A DNA stretch of 64,000 nt from Polyangium jinanense (GTDB lineage Bacteria > Myxococcota > Polyangia > Polyangiales > Polyangiaceae): positions 1 through 64,000 of the forward strand of contig NZ_JAGTJJ010000028.1 of NCBI RefSeq assembly GCF_028435365.1, written 5' to 3'. A model generated the notes under the pieces. It had not been told where the DNA came from, made no database searches, and saw nothing but the letters and a program-made list of their open reading frames with translations. The position numbers and the translations under genes were made by a program. Position 1 is the first letter of the stretch; each line of letters opens with the position of its first letter. This document shows positions 37,555-46,813 of this stretch, one piece after another.

Positions 37555-37817
37555 GCCTCGGCGACAAGATCGGAACCCTGGTGCAGAGCGAGTCCGAGCG
37601 CGCGGCCGGTCCGCGGCGCGCTCTGCTCGTGGGCAGCACGGCGCTGCTCGTCGGGCTCGGGCTCGTGGGCCTGCGCCCGAGCGACCCGAACGATACGAGC
37701 GTCATCGACATTGGCTCCGTCCTGACGCTGCTTGCGCTCTTCCTCATCATCGGCGCCATCCACACATACGGACGTCTCGGGCCCGACGAAGGCGAGAAGG
37801 GCAGCCGGGGCGGCTGA
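37551..37817 (+). CDS. Small membrane protein (88 aa)
   Basis: A GTG-started gene overlapping the previous stop by 4 nt (GTGA). The product has two hydrophobic helices, about 25-42 (LLVGSTALLVGLGLVGL) and 56-74 (IGSVLTLLALFLIIGAI), joined by a short polar loop with an Asp/Asn cluster, and a basic/Gly-rich end. It is probably an inner-membrane hairpin. No family recognised. Translational coupling suggests it works with the lipoprotein encoded just upstream. Confidence 0.7.
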   Translation: MSLGDKIGTLVQSESERAAGPRRALLVGSTALLVGLGLVGLRPSDPNDTSVIDIGSVLTLLALFLIIGAIHTYGRLGPDEGEKGSRGG

Positions 37818-37905
37818 CGGCAGATCGATTCGGGGCGCGCCGCACCTTCGTCTGCCCTGCTCGATGGGCTTGCGAAGCAAGCGCGCTTGGACCAGCATCG
37901 CGCGC

Positions 37906-38058
37906 ATGCATCGTCCCAGCCGCCAGCACCAGCACCTGCTCGAGAAGATCGCCCGCAAGGAAGGCCGCGCCAAGGCGAAGAACCGCAAGCCCGGTACGCG
38001 CCTGAAGCAGTGGAAGAAGTGGGCCGAGGCCTACAAGGCCCTCGCCGCACAGGCTTAG
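37906..38058 (+). CDS. Small, very basic protein (50 aa)
   Basis: A 50-residue frame with strongly protein-like composition: helix-forming and rich in Lys/Arg/Ala/Gln, running HRPSRQHQHLLEKIARKE and ending in KQWKKWAEAYKALAAQA. An in-frame ATG at 37864 would add 14 residues. A perfect hairpin GCTTGC-GAA-GCAAGC at 37868-37882 lies just upstream of the shorter start. The TAG stop directly abuts the dispersed repeat at 38059. It could be a nucleic-acid- or ribosome-binding small protein; function is not known. Confidence 0.5.
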   Translation: MHRPSRQHQHLLEKIARKEGRAKAKNRKPGTRLKQWKKWAEAYKALAAQA

Positions 38059-38127
38059 TCCCGAAGGGGACGCCTCGCGTCCCCCTCTCGTCCGGGCAAA
38101 GCCCGGACGATTCACCCCCCGAGGCGA
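38059..38127. repeat. Dispersed double-hairpin repeat, copy 1
   Basis: About 69 bases nearly identical to 62704-62769. It contains two adjacent stems, GGGGACGC/GCGTCCCC with a CTC loop and GTCCGGGC/GCCCGGAC with an AAA loop, then a short CCCCCCGAGG. In each copy the element sits close after a gene's stop codon (here immediately after the TAG at 38056-38058). It may act as a termination or mRNA-stability element. The rest of the 213-base gap to 38272 shows nothing else. Confidence 0.75.
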
Positions 38128-38271
38128 GCTCGCTGCGCGATCTCGCAGACGCACGGCTCGAGCGCCGCGCGTCGTCTCCGCAGGAAATACGTTCCCTTCC
38201 CGTCTTCATCCCCACCGCATCGTCGCGAGGCCGTTGCAACGAGGTGACTCGTCGTTGCACCCTCGCGGCTG

Positions 38272-39576
38272 ATGCGCGCCTTGCTGTACGGAGGCCTCCT
38301 CGCCCTCGGGCTCACCCTCACCGGGTGCGCCGGATCCTGGGGATCTCCCGAGCGGAATCCGCGCGCTTCCGCCGCCCTCTCTCCGAGCTTCGCCGCGCTC
38401 GCCGCGAGCCCGAGCGACTTCGACGCCGAGCCGCGTCACGTCTCGGCCGCGCTCGCCGAGGCGGATCTCGACTTCGCGCTCGACGTCTTCGCCGACGCGT
38501 ACGCCGCGCCCGAGGGCCACGCGCCCCTGCCGCCGCGCGCGCGCATCGACGAAGCGCGCCGCGTGATCCAGAGCCGCGCGACCTGGTCGCCGTTCGAGCT
38601 CGCGTTCCTCTTGCGGGATCTGCTCCGCGCCGACGACGGGCACCTCGCCTTCGGTCATGGCGGCGAAAAGCCGTTGCGGCTCCAAGCATTGCCGGCGCCC
38701 GCCGCGCCGCCGTCCGGTGCAGCGCCGCCCGTGGAGCTCGTCGAGGGCGAGGTCCCGGTCCTCGCGGTGCGCACGTTCGAAACGGCCGCGGCCGCGGCGC
38801 TCGCCACGTTGCCTCGGCTCGCCGCGCGCCTGCGCGAGGCGCCTGCCTTCGTCGTGGATCTGCGCGGCAACCACGGCGGAAACTACACCTTCGCCGAGCG
38901 CTTCCTGCTCGCGCTCGCGCAGGGGCCGATCCTCGCGCTCGGCACGCGCGAGGTCCAGTCCGTGACCGCGGCCCTCGGACGCGTGAACGCGGCGAAGCGG
39001 CGCCTCGCGCGTGGAGATGTCCCGCCGGCCGCGCGCGTGATGTTCCTCGACCACATCACGCGGCTCGAACGGCTCGCCGAGGATCTCGCCGCGCGCGGCG
39101 AAGGACGCGTGGAGATCGTTCGTGAGGGCGAGATCCTGCAAGGCACAGCGACCGCGCCGCTCGCGGGCCGCGGCGTGATCCTCGTCGATCGCGGATGCGC
39201 CTCGGCGTGCGAGATGTTCGTCGCGCTGGCGCGGCAAGTCCCGGGGCTCCTCGTCGCGGGCGAGCGCACGCGTGGCAGCATGGCGGTCGGTGAGGTCGCG
39301 TCGTTCGTGCTTCCGCGCTCGCGCCTTGTAGTCACGCTCGGCACGCGCGCCGTCGTGGATCCGCTCGGCGACTACGACGAGACGCGTGGGTTCGTCCCCG
39401 ACCTCGATCTCGCTGGGCCCGACGTGCTCGTCGAGGCGCGACGCGTGGCCTCGCTCGCGCCCGCCTCCGCGTGGGCGGCGGCCCGCGCACGTGCGCCGTC
39501 TCTCGTCGATCGGCGCGCGCGCGAGTTCCGCGCCGAGGCCGCGGCGCTCCGATCGGGAACGAAAAAGCCGCGTTGA
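38272..39576 (+). CDS. S41 family peptidase, lipoprotein
   Basis: A 434-residue predicted lipoprotein with lipobox LTLTGC. It has a helical N-terminal region and then the S41 core: VVDLRGNHGGN (substrate-binding strand) and a candidate nucleophile in DRGCASACEMF, where Ser lies between Ala and Ala. A conserved-looking GERTRGSMAVGE block follows. No PDZ domain is evident, unlike the S41 gene at 3859. It probably acts in the periplasm or at the cell surface. The ATG at 38272 has no strong ribosome site. The C-terminal 60 residues are Ala/Arg rich. Confidence 0.86.
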   Translation: MRALLYGGLLALGLTLTGCAGSWGSPERNPRASAALSPSFAALAASPSDFDAEPRHVSAALAEADLDFALDVFADAYAAPEGHAPLPPRARIDEARRVIQSRATWSPFELAFLLRDLLRADDGHLAFGHGGEKPLRLQALPAPAAPPSGAAPPVELVEGEVPVLAVRTFETAAAAALATLPRLAARLREAPAFVVDLRGNHGGNYTFAERFLLALAQGPILALGTREVQSVTAALGRVNAAKRRLARGDVPPAARVMFLDHITRLERLAEDLAARGEGRVEIVREGEILQGTATAPLAGRGVILVDRGCASACEMFVALARQVPGLLVAGERTRGSMAVGEVASFVLPRSRLVVTLGTRAVVDPLGDYDETRGFVPDLDLAGPDVLVEARRVASLAPASAWAAARARAPSLVDRRAREFRAEAAALRSGTKKPR

Positions 39577-39649
39577 CCTCCCTGGTGCCTCACGTATTCT
39601 CCCTTTTTACGCGCGTGCGAGCGTCACGCGCGAAGGCGGAGGGACCTGC

Positions 39650-40468
39650 ATGCGTAAGGCGTCGGCGAACACAACGAAGGGAGCTCCTCGTGCGCTTGCG
39701 GCGGCGCTCTTCGTCGCGGTAGGCGTCTCCTCGCAGCTCGCCGCGGCGCAGGCGCCTGCGCCGCCGCCTCCGCCGCCGGCTGGATCGCCGGACACCTCGG
39801 CGCCGCCGCCTCCTCCTCCTGGGTATGCGCCCGCGACGCCGCAGGGCGCGCCGCTGCCGCCGCCGGGGTACGCGCCGCCGCCCGGGTATCCGCAAGGGTA
39901 TCCGCCTGGGTATCCGCCGCCCGGCTACGCGCCGCCGCCCGGGTATCCGCCGGGGTATCCGCCGCCGGGGTACGCGCCGCCGCCGGGGTATGCGCCGCCG
40001 CCGGGGTACGGGCCGAACAGCTATGGATACGGCCCGCCTGGCGCTTCGCTCCCGACGACGCTCGCGTATGAGGAAGGGGATCCGATCCCGCCGGGCTACC
40101 GCGTCGACAGCCGCATTCGCAAGGGCCTCGTCATCGGCGGCGCCGTGACGTTCGGCGTCCCCTGGTTCTTCTCCGCGATGATCGCCTCGATCGGCGACAG
40201 CGTCTCGCGGAGCTCGGATCTCTGGCCGCTCTACATCCCGGCCGTCGGGCCCTTCGTCGCGATGGGCACGCTCGACTCCGAGGGCCCGGGCACCTTCTGG
40301 CTCGCGGTCGACGGTCTCGCGCAAACGGGCGGCATCGCGATGTTCATCGCCGGCCTCGTCGCCCAGGAGAAGCGGCTCGTCCGCTCCGAGGTCGAAGCCT
40401 CCGTGACCGTGGTGCCTCTCCGGTTTGGCCCGCATGGCGCAGGCCTGGGCCTCGTGGGGACGATGTGA
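39650..40468 (+). CDS. Secreted proline-rich membrane protein, EGD-x-GY family member 1
   Basis: A 272-residue protein. A signal peptide (cleavage near LAAAQA) leads into a low-complexity region (~35-130) built of repeated PPGYAPP and PPGYPPGY units. This is followed by YEEGDPIPPGYRVDSR and two hydrophobic segments (LVIGGAVTFGVPWFFSAM; IPAVGPFVAMG, then a third near IAMFIAGLV). The ending is a short beta-rich tail. GGCGGAGGG precedes the ATG at 39650. The next two genes encode paralogues with the same order of parts. The function is unknown; the PPGY repeats suggest an extended, surface-exposed or multimer-forming arm. Confidence 0.8.
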   Translation: MRKASANTTKGAPRALAAALFVAVGVSSQLAAAQAPAPPPPPPAGSPDTSAPPPPPPGYAPATPQGAPLPPPGYAPPPGYPQGYPPGYPPPGYAPPPGYPPGYPPPGYAPPPGYAPPPGYGPNSYGYGPPGASLPTTLAYEEGDPIPPGYRVDSRIRKGLVIGGAVTFGVPWFFSAMIASIGDSVSRSSDLWPLYIPAVGPFVAMGTLDSEGPGTFWLAVDGLAQTGGIAMFIAGLVAQEKRLVRSEVEASVTVVPLRFGPHGAGLGLVGTM

Positions 40469-41124
40469 CGACGAGACGAACGATCCTTTGCGTCGGCGCC
40501 GTGCTGACGATCCTTGGTGCTGCAAATATCTCCCTGGCGCAGGACGCGCCGCCGCCTCCGCCGCCCGGAGCGTTGCAGCAGCAGCAGCCGACCCCCGGCG
40601 CGCTGCCGCAGCAGCCTCCGCCGCCGATGGGCGCGGCGCCGCAACAGCCGATGGCCGCGCCGCCGGGTTATCCGCCGCCCGGGTACTATCCGCCGGCGCC
40701 GATCTTCGGGCCCTCGCGTTTGCCGTACAAGGAAGGGGATCCGATCCCGCGCGGCTACGGCATCGAGACGAGGCCGCGTTACAAGATGGCGACCGCGGGC
40801 ATCGCGACGTTCGCGCCGCTCTACGGGATGTCGGTCCTCTTCGCGGGCACCTTCGCGGGCAACGAGGGCCTCGCCTCCGGTTATTACACGTCGCTCTTCA
40901 TCCCGGTCATCGGTCCCTTCGTCGCGATCGGCACCTCGGACGCCGAGAGCGTCGGCGTCTTCATGCTCATGCTCGACGGCCTCGGCCAGGCCACGGGCGC
41001 CGCGCTCTTCGTGGCGGGCATGCTCTCCGACGAGAAGTTCGTCTCGCGCACGCCCACCGCCTTCGATCCGCGCCCCGAGGTCATGGTCGGCCCGCGGGCC
41101 GCGACGCTCCGGTGGCATTTCTGA
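40465..41124 (+). CDS. Secreted proline-rich membrane protein, EGD-x-GY family member 2
   Basis: A 219-residue paralogue of its upstream neighbour, started by a GTG that overlaps that gene's TGA by 4 nt. Signal peptide to about residue 26, then a Pro/Gln-rich linker, YKEGDPIPRGYGIETR, hydrophobic segments around ATAGIATFAPLYGMSVLF, FIPVIGPFVAIGTSD and GQATGAALFVAGML, and a C-terminal ATLRWHF. The shared order and the P-V-(I/V)-G-P-F-(V/I) core support common ancestry with members 1 and 3. Function unknown. Confidence 0.8.
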   Translation: MTTRRTILCVGAVLTILGAANISLAQDAPPPPPPGALQQQQPTPGALPQQPPPPMGAAPQQPMAAPPGYPPPGYYPPAPIFGPSRLPYKEGDPIPRGYGIETRPRYKMATAGIATFAPLYGMSVLFAGTFAGNEGLASGYYTSLFIPVIGPFVAIGTSDAESVGVFMLMLDGLGQATGAALFVAGMLSDEKFVSRTPTAFDPRPEVMVGPRAATLRWHF

Positions 41125-41156
41125 GCCGTGGATCGACGATGAAAGGGACTCCGTCG

Positions 41157-41966
41157 ATGGACAATCGCAAGCGCACGTCGATCCCGGGCCTCGCGCCGCT
41201 CGCCGCGCTCTCGCTGAGCCTCGCAACCACGCTCCCCGCGAGCGCGCAGCCGGCCCCCGCCGCGCCTCCGCCGTCGTCCACGGCTGCCGCGCCTCTGCCG
41301 CCTCCGCCTGCGCCGCCCTCGACCACGAGCGCCGCGCCCTTGCCGCCTCCGCCGCCGGCTCCGACGACGGAGGGCGCGGAGTCGACCGAGGAGCAGCCGA
41401 AGCCGAAGAAACGGAAGAAGCAGCCGAGGCTCAGTAACGAGACGTGGGACAGCCCGTCGCCGCAGCAGCCCCCGCCGATGTGGGCGCCGATGGACGACCC
41501 GAGCCTGCCCGTCTTGCCTCGCCGCATCGAGTACGAAGAGGGCGACATCCTCCTGCCGGGCTACCAGCTGAAGGTGCAGCCGACCCGGAGCCTGCTCATC
41601 GGCGGCATCGTCACCTTCGCGGTGCCGTACGGCCTGTCCGCGCTCGTCGGCGGCGCTTACGCGTTCGACGACAACGAACGCGACTCCGAGCTGTTCGGCC
41701 CGCTGCTCGTCCCGGTCTTCGGCCCGTTCATCTCGCTCGGCATCGAGAACTCGCGCGCGCAGGAGTTCCCGAACGCGCGTAGCACCGACGACGACCTCTA
41801 CGCGTTCTTCATGCTCCTCAACGGCTTCACGCAGCTGACCGGCGCGGCCATGATCGCCGCCGGCATCCTCGTGCCCGAGAAGTACCTCGAGCGCGCGCAG
41901 GCGCTCCCGGGCAAGCCGGAGCTGCTCGTGGGCGGCAGCTCCGCCGCCGTGCGTTTCCACTTCTGA
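41157..41966 (+). CDS. Secreted proline-rich membrane protein, EGD-x-GY family member 3
   Basis: A 269-residue third paralogue. Signal peptide to about ASAQ, then an Ala/Pro/Ser linker, a strongly basic KPKKRKKQPR patch, IEYEEGDILLPGYQLK, a hydrophobic SLLIGGIVTFAVPYGLSAL, the core VPVFGPFISLGIEN, a third segment (TGAAMIAAGILVPE), and C-terminal AVRFHF. The ATG at 41157 has a purine-rich AAAGGGA 8 nt upstream; an ATG at 41139 is also in frame. It lies 32 bp after member 2 and ends the cluster before a strong hairpin (41977-42010). Confidence 0.8.
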   Translation: MDNRKRTSIPGLAPLAALSLSLATTLPASAQPAPAAPPPSSTAAAPLPPPPAPPSTTSAAPLPPPPPAPTTEGAESTEEQPKPKKRKKQPRLSNETWDSPSPQQPPPMWAPMDDPSLPVLPRRIEYEEGDILLPGYQLKVQPTRSLLIGGIVTFAVPYGLSALVGGAYAFDDNERDSELFGPLLVPVFGPFISLGIENSRAQEFPNARSTDDDLYAFFMLLNGFTQLTGAAMIAAGILVPEKYLERAQALPGKPELLVGGSSAAVRFHF

Positions 41967-41976
41967 GCGGGGGTGT

Positions 41977-42010
41977 GGGGGCGTCGCTCGGTCGTCCGAG
42001 CGTAGCCCCC
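41977..42010. terminator. Hairpin between convergent genes, probable bidirectional terminator
   Basis: Arms GGGGGCGTCGCTCGG (41977-41991) and CCGAGCGTAGCCCCC (41996-42010) pair over 15 bp with two mismatches around a TCGT loop. It fills the 64-bp gap between the third EGD gene and the convergent pgi gene. The right arm is identical to sequence in the convergent gap at 35260-35326. No T tract follows. Confidence 0.6.
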
Positions 42011-42030
42011 AAGCGCTCTTGCGCGTCGCC

Positions 42031-43647
42031 TCACTTGGCGGCGGCGACCATCCACATCCAGTCGAGCGGCGATCCCGCCTCAGCTTCGGCACCCTGGCCG
42101 CGCACGCGGAGCACACCACGCCGCGGGTTCGCCGACAGATGCCGCAGGATCCAGAACACCGTCTCCGGCTCGTCGCTGCCCGCTGCCGCCGTGACCTCCG
42201 CGAGCGAGAGCGCCGTCCCCACCTTCGCGCGCAGCGCCGCGAGCACGCGAAGCTCGAGATCGATCACCGCTTGCGCCGCCTTCTTCCCCGCCTCCACGCC
42301 CGGCTGGTGGTACGCGTTGATGCCCACGAGCTCCGCGTAGATCCCCACGGCCCGCTCGTAGAGCGCGAGGAGCGCGCCGAGCGACGCCGCGTCGAGCGCC
42401 TCCAGCGTGATCGTGATCGTATCGCGCCCTCGCTCATCGAGCGCGCGCCGCGTGCCTTGCAAGAACCCCGAGAGGTAATCGCCCGACGTCACGCCCGGCT
42501 CCACGTCGAGGTCCCCTCGCTGCGGCGCGCGATCGAGCAGCACCTCGATGAACGTCACGAAGAAGTTGTCGACCCCATCGCGGAGCTGCTGCACGTACGC
42601 GTGTTGATCCGTCGAGCCCTTGTTGCCGTAGACGCTGATCCCCTGCCACACCTCGCGCCCGTTCCGATCGAGCCGCTTGCCGAGCGACTCCATCACGAGC
42701 TGCTGCGCGTACCGGCTGAAGAGCTCGAGCCGGTCCTTGTACGGCAAGAGCACCATGTCCTTCTTGCCCGCGCCGCCCGTCGCCGACAGCCACGCCGCCG
42801 CGAGCTGCGCCGCCGGGTTCTTCCTCGTCACGCGGGATCGCGTCACCTCGTCCATCGCGCGCGCGCCGCGCAGCATGTCCGCCACGTCGAGCCCTTGCAG
42901 CGCGGCCGGCAGAAGGCCCACCGCGCTGAGCTCGCTCGTCCGACCGCCGACCCAGTCCCACATCGGGAACCGATCGAGGAATCCGCGCGCCACGGCGTGC
43001 TTGTCGAGCTCGCTGCCCTCGCCCGTCACGACCACCGCGTGCTTCGCGAAATCGAGCCCGAGCCGCGCGTACGCGGCCTCGGCTTCGAGCATCCCGTTGC
43101 GCGTCTCCTTCGTGCCGCCCGACTTCGAGATGACGACCGTGAGCGTCTCGGGCAGCGCGTCGCCGATCGCGTCGAGGGTCCGATCGAATCCATCGGGATC
43201 GGTGTTGTCGAAGAACCAGACGCGCATGCGATCCGCGGGTGACGTGAGCGCGGCGGAGACGAACTCGGGTCCGAGCGCCGAGCCGCCGATGCCGATGAGC
43301 AGCACGTTGCGGAAGCGACTCGCGCGCTCGGGGCGGATGCGCGCGGCGTGCACGTCCTCCGCGAACGAGAGCACGCGGCCGAGCGTGGACGTGATTGCGT
43401 CGCGGATCGCGGGATCCGGCGCGAGCTCGGGCGCCCGGAGCCAGTAGTGCCCCACCATGCGCCCCTCGTCGGGGTTTGCGACAGCGCCGCGTTCGAGCGT
43501 CGCCATCGCCTCGTAGGCCGCTTGAAGCCGCGGCTCGAGCGCGTCGAGGAAGCCTTCTGTCCACCGGATCCGGCTCGTGTCCAGCCAGAAGCCGAGGCGC
43601 TCGTCGTAGTACAGGTGCGCGCGAAACCGGTCGAGCCCGTCGTTCAT
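42031..43647 (-). CDS. pgi: Glucose-6-phosphate isomerase
   Basis: A 538-residue glycolytic enzyme interconverting glucose-6-phosphate and fructose-6-phosphate. Sugar-isomerase motifs are clear: [14 protein letters not shown], the phosphate-binding [14 protein letters not shown], the catalytic-region [22 protein letters not shown] and the Lys-containing [16 protein letters not shown]. The last ~60 residues look like a winged-helix-type extension ([21 protein letters not shown], then [14 protein letters not shown]). The ATG at 43647 was chosen because upstream in-frame sequence is not protein-like. It is divergent from sucA with a 196-bp gap. Confidence 0.94.
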   Translation of the reverse strand: MNDGLDRFRAHLYYDERLGFWLDTSRIRWTEGFLDALEPRLQAAYEAMATLERGAVANPDEGRMVGHYWLRAPELAPDPAIRDAITSTLGRVLSFAEDVHAARIRPERASRFRNVLLIGIGGSALGPEFVSAALTSPADRMRVWFFDNTDPDGFDRTLDAIGDALPETLTVVISKSGGTKETRNGMLEAEAAYARLGLDFAKHAVVVTGEGSELDKHAVARGFLDRFPMWDWVGGRTSELSAVGLLPAALQGLDVADMLRGARAMDEVTRSRVTRKNPAAQLAAAWLSATGGAGKKDMVLLPYKDRLELFSRYAQQLVMESLGKRLDRNGREVWQGISVYGNKGSTDQHAYVQQLRDGVDNFFVTFIEVLLDRAPQRGDLDVEPGVTSGDYLSGFLQGTRRALDERGRDTITITLEALDAASLGALLALYERAVGIYAELVGINAYHQPGVEAGKKAAQAVIDLELRVLAALRAKVGTALSLAEVTAAAGSDEPETVFWILRHLSANPRRGVLRVRGQGAEAEAGSPLDWMWMVAAAK

Positions 43648-43843
43648 CGTCGTACAATCCCCGTCCTTGGCGCGGGGCCGGGCTCGTCCCCGGCCTCCCC
43701 ACTTCGTCGTGCGTACGTATGTAGCGCACCCTGGGGCTCGGGCGCCCGCCCTGCTGGTGGTGTCTCGGGTTTCCACGACCCCGGGATCCGAAAAAACTGC
43801 GCTGGCGGCGACACCGATCCCGCGTTATTTCCCTGCCGCCCCA

Positions 43844-46789
43844 ATGCCACCCATGCAGCTTGATTTCGGCGTCAACGCAGGGTTCGTCGAAGAGCTCTAC
43901 GCGCAGTACCAGGAGAATCCCGAGAAGGTCGACCCGAGCTGGAGGGCCTTCTTCGATAAACAGCGTGGCCCGTCGCAGACGGCCGCGCCGGTGGTTCGAG
44001 CGCCCGTGCAGGTCGCTCCGCCGGCGCCTGCGCCCGTGACGACGCCCGAGCCGCCTCGTTACACGAACGGCGGCCCCGCGCCCGCGCAGGCGAGCCTGTT
44101 CACGCAGGAGCCGACGCGCCGGCAACGCCGCTCGTCGCCGCCGCCCCCGCCGCCTCCGCGCGTGCCGGGCTTCGATTTCATCTCCTCCGAGCAGGAGATG
44201 ATGTCGACCGCGGCGACCCGCGCCCGTGTCTACCAGCTCGTCAACGCCTACCGCGTGCGTGGTCATCAATTCGCGCACATCGACCCGCTCGGCCTCCCGC
44301 CGCCCGCGCCGCCCGAGCTCAACCTCGACAACTTCGACCTCAGCGAAGCGGACCTCGACAAGCCCTTCCCCACGGTCGACCTCGCCGGCTTGCCGGCCAT
44401 CTCGACGCTGCGCGAGATCATCAACCGCCTCGAAGAGACCTACTGCCGCTCGATCGGCGTCGAGTTCACGCACATCGAGGATCCGGTCCAGCGCATCTGG
44501 CTGCAGCGGCGCATGGAGGCGACGAAGAACCGCCTCGAGCTCAGTCGCGACAAGCAGCTCCGCATCCTGACGAAGCTCTCCGACGCGGAGATCTTCGAGC
44601 AGTTCATCCATCGGAGCTACGAGGCCGGCACGAAGCGCTTCTCGCTCGAAGGCGGCGAGGCGCTGATCCCGCTGCTCGACCTCATCATCGAGCGCTCCGG
44701 CGCCGAGGGCGTCGACGAGATCGTCTTCGGCATGGCCCACCGCGGCCGCCTCAACGTCCTCTCGAACATCCTCGAAAAGAGCCCGCGCGAGATCTTCGCG
44801 CACTTCGAGGACAAGGACCCCGAGCGTTACGTCGGCGCGGGCGACGTGAAGTACCACCTCGGCTACTCCACCGATCGCGTCACGGAGTCGGGCCACAAGG
44901 TCCACCTCACGCTTACGTTCAACCCGAGCCACCTCGAGTTCGTGAACCCCGTGGTCGAGGGCCGCGCGCGCGCCAAGCAGGACCGCCTCGGCGCCCCCGA
45001 CGCAGCGCGCAAGGTCATGCCCTTGCTCATCCACGGCGACGCTGCGTTCATCGGCCAGGGCGTCGTCTCCGAGACGCTCAACATGTGCGGCCTCGAAGGC
45101 TACCGGACCGGCGGCACGATCCACGTGATCGTGAACAACCAGGTCGGCTTCACGACGAACCCGAGCGAGTCGCGCTCCACGCGTTACGCGTCGGACATCA
45201 CGCGCATGCTGAAGGTCCCCGTCTTCCACGTGAACGGCGAGGATCCCGAGGCCGTCGCGCAGATCGCGCTCCTCGCGACCGAGTGGCGCCAGCGCTTCGG
45301 CATGGATGTCGTGATCGACATGTACTGCTACCGCCGCTACGGCCACAACGAGGGCGACGAGCCGCGCTACACGCAGCCGCGGATGTACGCCGTCATCGAC
45401 AAGAAGCCGACGGTCCGGCAGATGTACGTCAAGCGCCTGGTCGAGATGGGCCAGGTGAGCGAGGAGAAGGCCGAGGAGATCCTCGTCCGCCGTCGCGAGG
45501 CGCTCAACGGCGCGCTGCAGGAGGTCAAGCAGAAGGGCTTCGCCCCCGTCACGTACGCGATGGCCGGCGTCTGGACGAGCTACCGCGGCGGCCGCGACGC
45601 CGACACGCCCGAGGTGCCGACCGGCGTATCCGCCGACAAGCTCATCGACCTCTCGCGCCGCCTCCTCGAGCTGCCGGGTGACTTCAAGGTGCACCCGAAG
45701 GTCATGCCCATCCTGAAGGCGCGCCACGATCGCCTCGTGAAGGGCGAGCCCTTCGACTGGGGCACGGGCGAGATGCTCGCGTACGCCACGCTCCTCTCCG
45801 AGAAGACGCCCGTGCGCATCTCGGGCCAGGACGTGCGCCGCGGGACGTTCAGCCATCGCCACGCGGTCGTCGTCGACATCGAGACGGGCGCGAGCTTCTC
45901 GCCTCTCTCGCGCGTCGCGGAGGGCCCGGCGCGCCTCGACATCCACAACAGCCCCCTCAGCGAGGCGGGCGTGCTCGGCTTCGAGTTCGGCTACGCGCTC
46001 GACTACCCCGACGCGCTCGTCATCTGGGAGGCGCAGTTCGGCGACTTCCTCAACGGCGCGCAGGTCATCGTCGACCAGTTCATCACGTCGAGCGAGGACA
46101 AGTGGCACAGGCTCACGGGCCTCGTCCTCTTCCTCCCGCACGGCTACGAGGGTCAGGGCCCGGAGCACTCGAGCGCGCGCATCGAGCGCTTCCTGCAGAA
46201 CAGCGCCGAGGACAACATCCAGGTCTGCAACCTGACGACGCCGGCCCAGCTCTTCCACGCGCTGCGCCGCCAGATCCTTCGCCCGTGGCGCAAGCCGCTC
46301 GTCATCGCCACGCCGAAGAGCCTGCTCCGCGTCGCCACCACGGCCAAGGGCCCGCGCCCCGTCTCCACGATCGACGACCTCGCGAACGGCAGGTTCCAGC
46401 GCGTGATCGGCGACGACACGGTCGATCCCTCGGACGTGAAGAAGATCCTGCTCTGCTCGGGCAAGGTCTACTACGACCTCGCCGTGACGCGGGAGCAGCG
46501 CGGCCTTCGGGACGTGGCCATCGTGCGGCTCGAGCAGCTCTTCCCGCTGAACCAGGAGCTCACGAACGCGCTCGCGAACTACAAGGACGGCACGAAGCTC
46601 GTGTGGGTCCAGGAAGAGCCGATCAACTACGGCTCCTGGTATTACATCAACGCCGTCCTGCCCCAGTTCCTCGGCGGACGCTTCCCGCTCTCCGTCGTGG
46701 GTCGTCAGCCGAGCGCGAGCCCCGCGACCGGCTCGAAGGCGAGCCACAATCTGGAGCAGAAGCGCCTCATGGACGAAGCATTCGCCTGA
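43844..46789 (+). CDS. sucA: 2-oxoglutarate dehydrogenase E1 component
   Basis: A 981-residue thiamine-diphosphate enzyme that decarboxylates 2-oxoglutarate in the TCA cycle. The N-terminal E1o motif GVNAGFVEELYAQYQ and DPSWRAFFD is followed by a Pro/Ala-rich linker. Core motifs include GMAHRGRLNVLSNI, the ThDP-binding HGDAAFIGQGVVSETLNM, NNQVGFTTNP, the RYGHNEGDEP block, and the C-terminal transketolase-like half with HGYEGQGPEHSSARIERFLQ. The partner sucB (E2) is not in the window. The ATG at 43844 (or 43853) lacks a visible ribosome site. A strong terminator follows at 46814. Confidence 0.96.
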   Translation: MPPMQLDFGVNAGFVEELYAQYQENPEKVDPSWRAFFDKQRGPSQTAAPVVRAPVQVAPPAPAPVTTPEPPRYTNGGPAPAQASLFTQEPTRRQRRSSPPPPPPPRVPGFDFISSEQEMMSTAATRARVYQLVNAYRVRGHQFAHIDPLGLPPPAPPELNLDNFDLSEADLDKPFPTVDLAGLPAISTLREIINRLEETYCRSIGVEFTHIEDPVQRIWLQRRMEATKNRLELSRDKQLRILTKLSDAEIFEQFIHRSYEAGTKRFSLEGGEALIPLLDLIIERSGAEGVDEIVFGMAHRGRLNVLSNILEKSPREIFAHFEDKDPERYVGAGDVKYHLGYSTDRVTESGHKVHLTLTFNPSHLEFVNPVVEGRARAKQDRLGAPDAARKVMPLLIHGDAAFIGQGVVSETLNMCGLEGYRTGGTIHVIVNNQVGFTTNPSESRSTRYASDITRMLKVPVFHVNGEDPEAVAQIALLATEWRQRFGMDVVIDMYCYRRYGHNEGDEPRYTQPRMYAVIDKKPTVRQMYVKRLVEMGQVSEEKAEEILVRRREALNGALQEVKQKGFAPVTYAMAGVWTSYRGGRDADTPEVPTGVSADKLIDLSRRLLELPGDFKVHPKVMPILKARHDRLVKGEPFDWGTGEMLAYATLLSEKTPVRISGQDVRRGTFSHRHAVVVDIETGASFSPLSRVAEGPARLDIHNSPLSEAGVLGFEFGYALDYPDALVIWEAQFGDFLNGAQVIVDQFITSSEDKWHRLTGLVLFLPHGYEGQGPEHSSARIERFLQNSAEDNIQVCNLTTPAQLFHALRRQILRPWRKPLVIATPKSLLRVATTAKGPRPVSTIDDLANGRFQRVIGDDTVDPSDVKKILLCSGKVYYDLAVTREQRGLRDVAIVRLEQLFPLNQELTNALANYKDGTKLVWVQEEPINYGSWYYINAVLPQFLGGRFPLSVVGRQPSASPATGSKASHNLEQKRLMDEAFA

Positions 46790-46813
46790 CCTCTCGGGCG
46801 AGCGGCTCATGGT

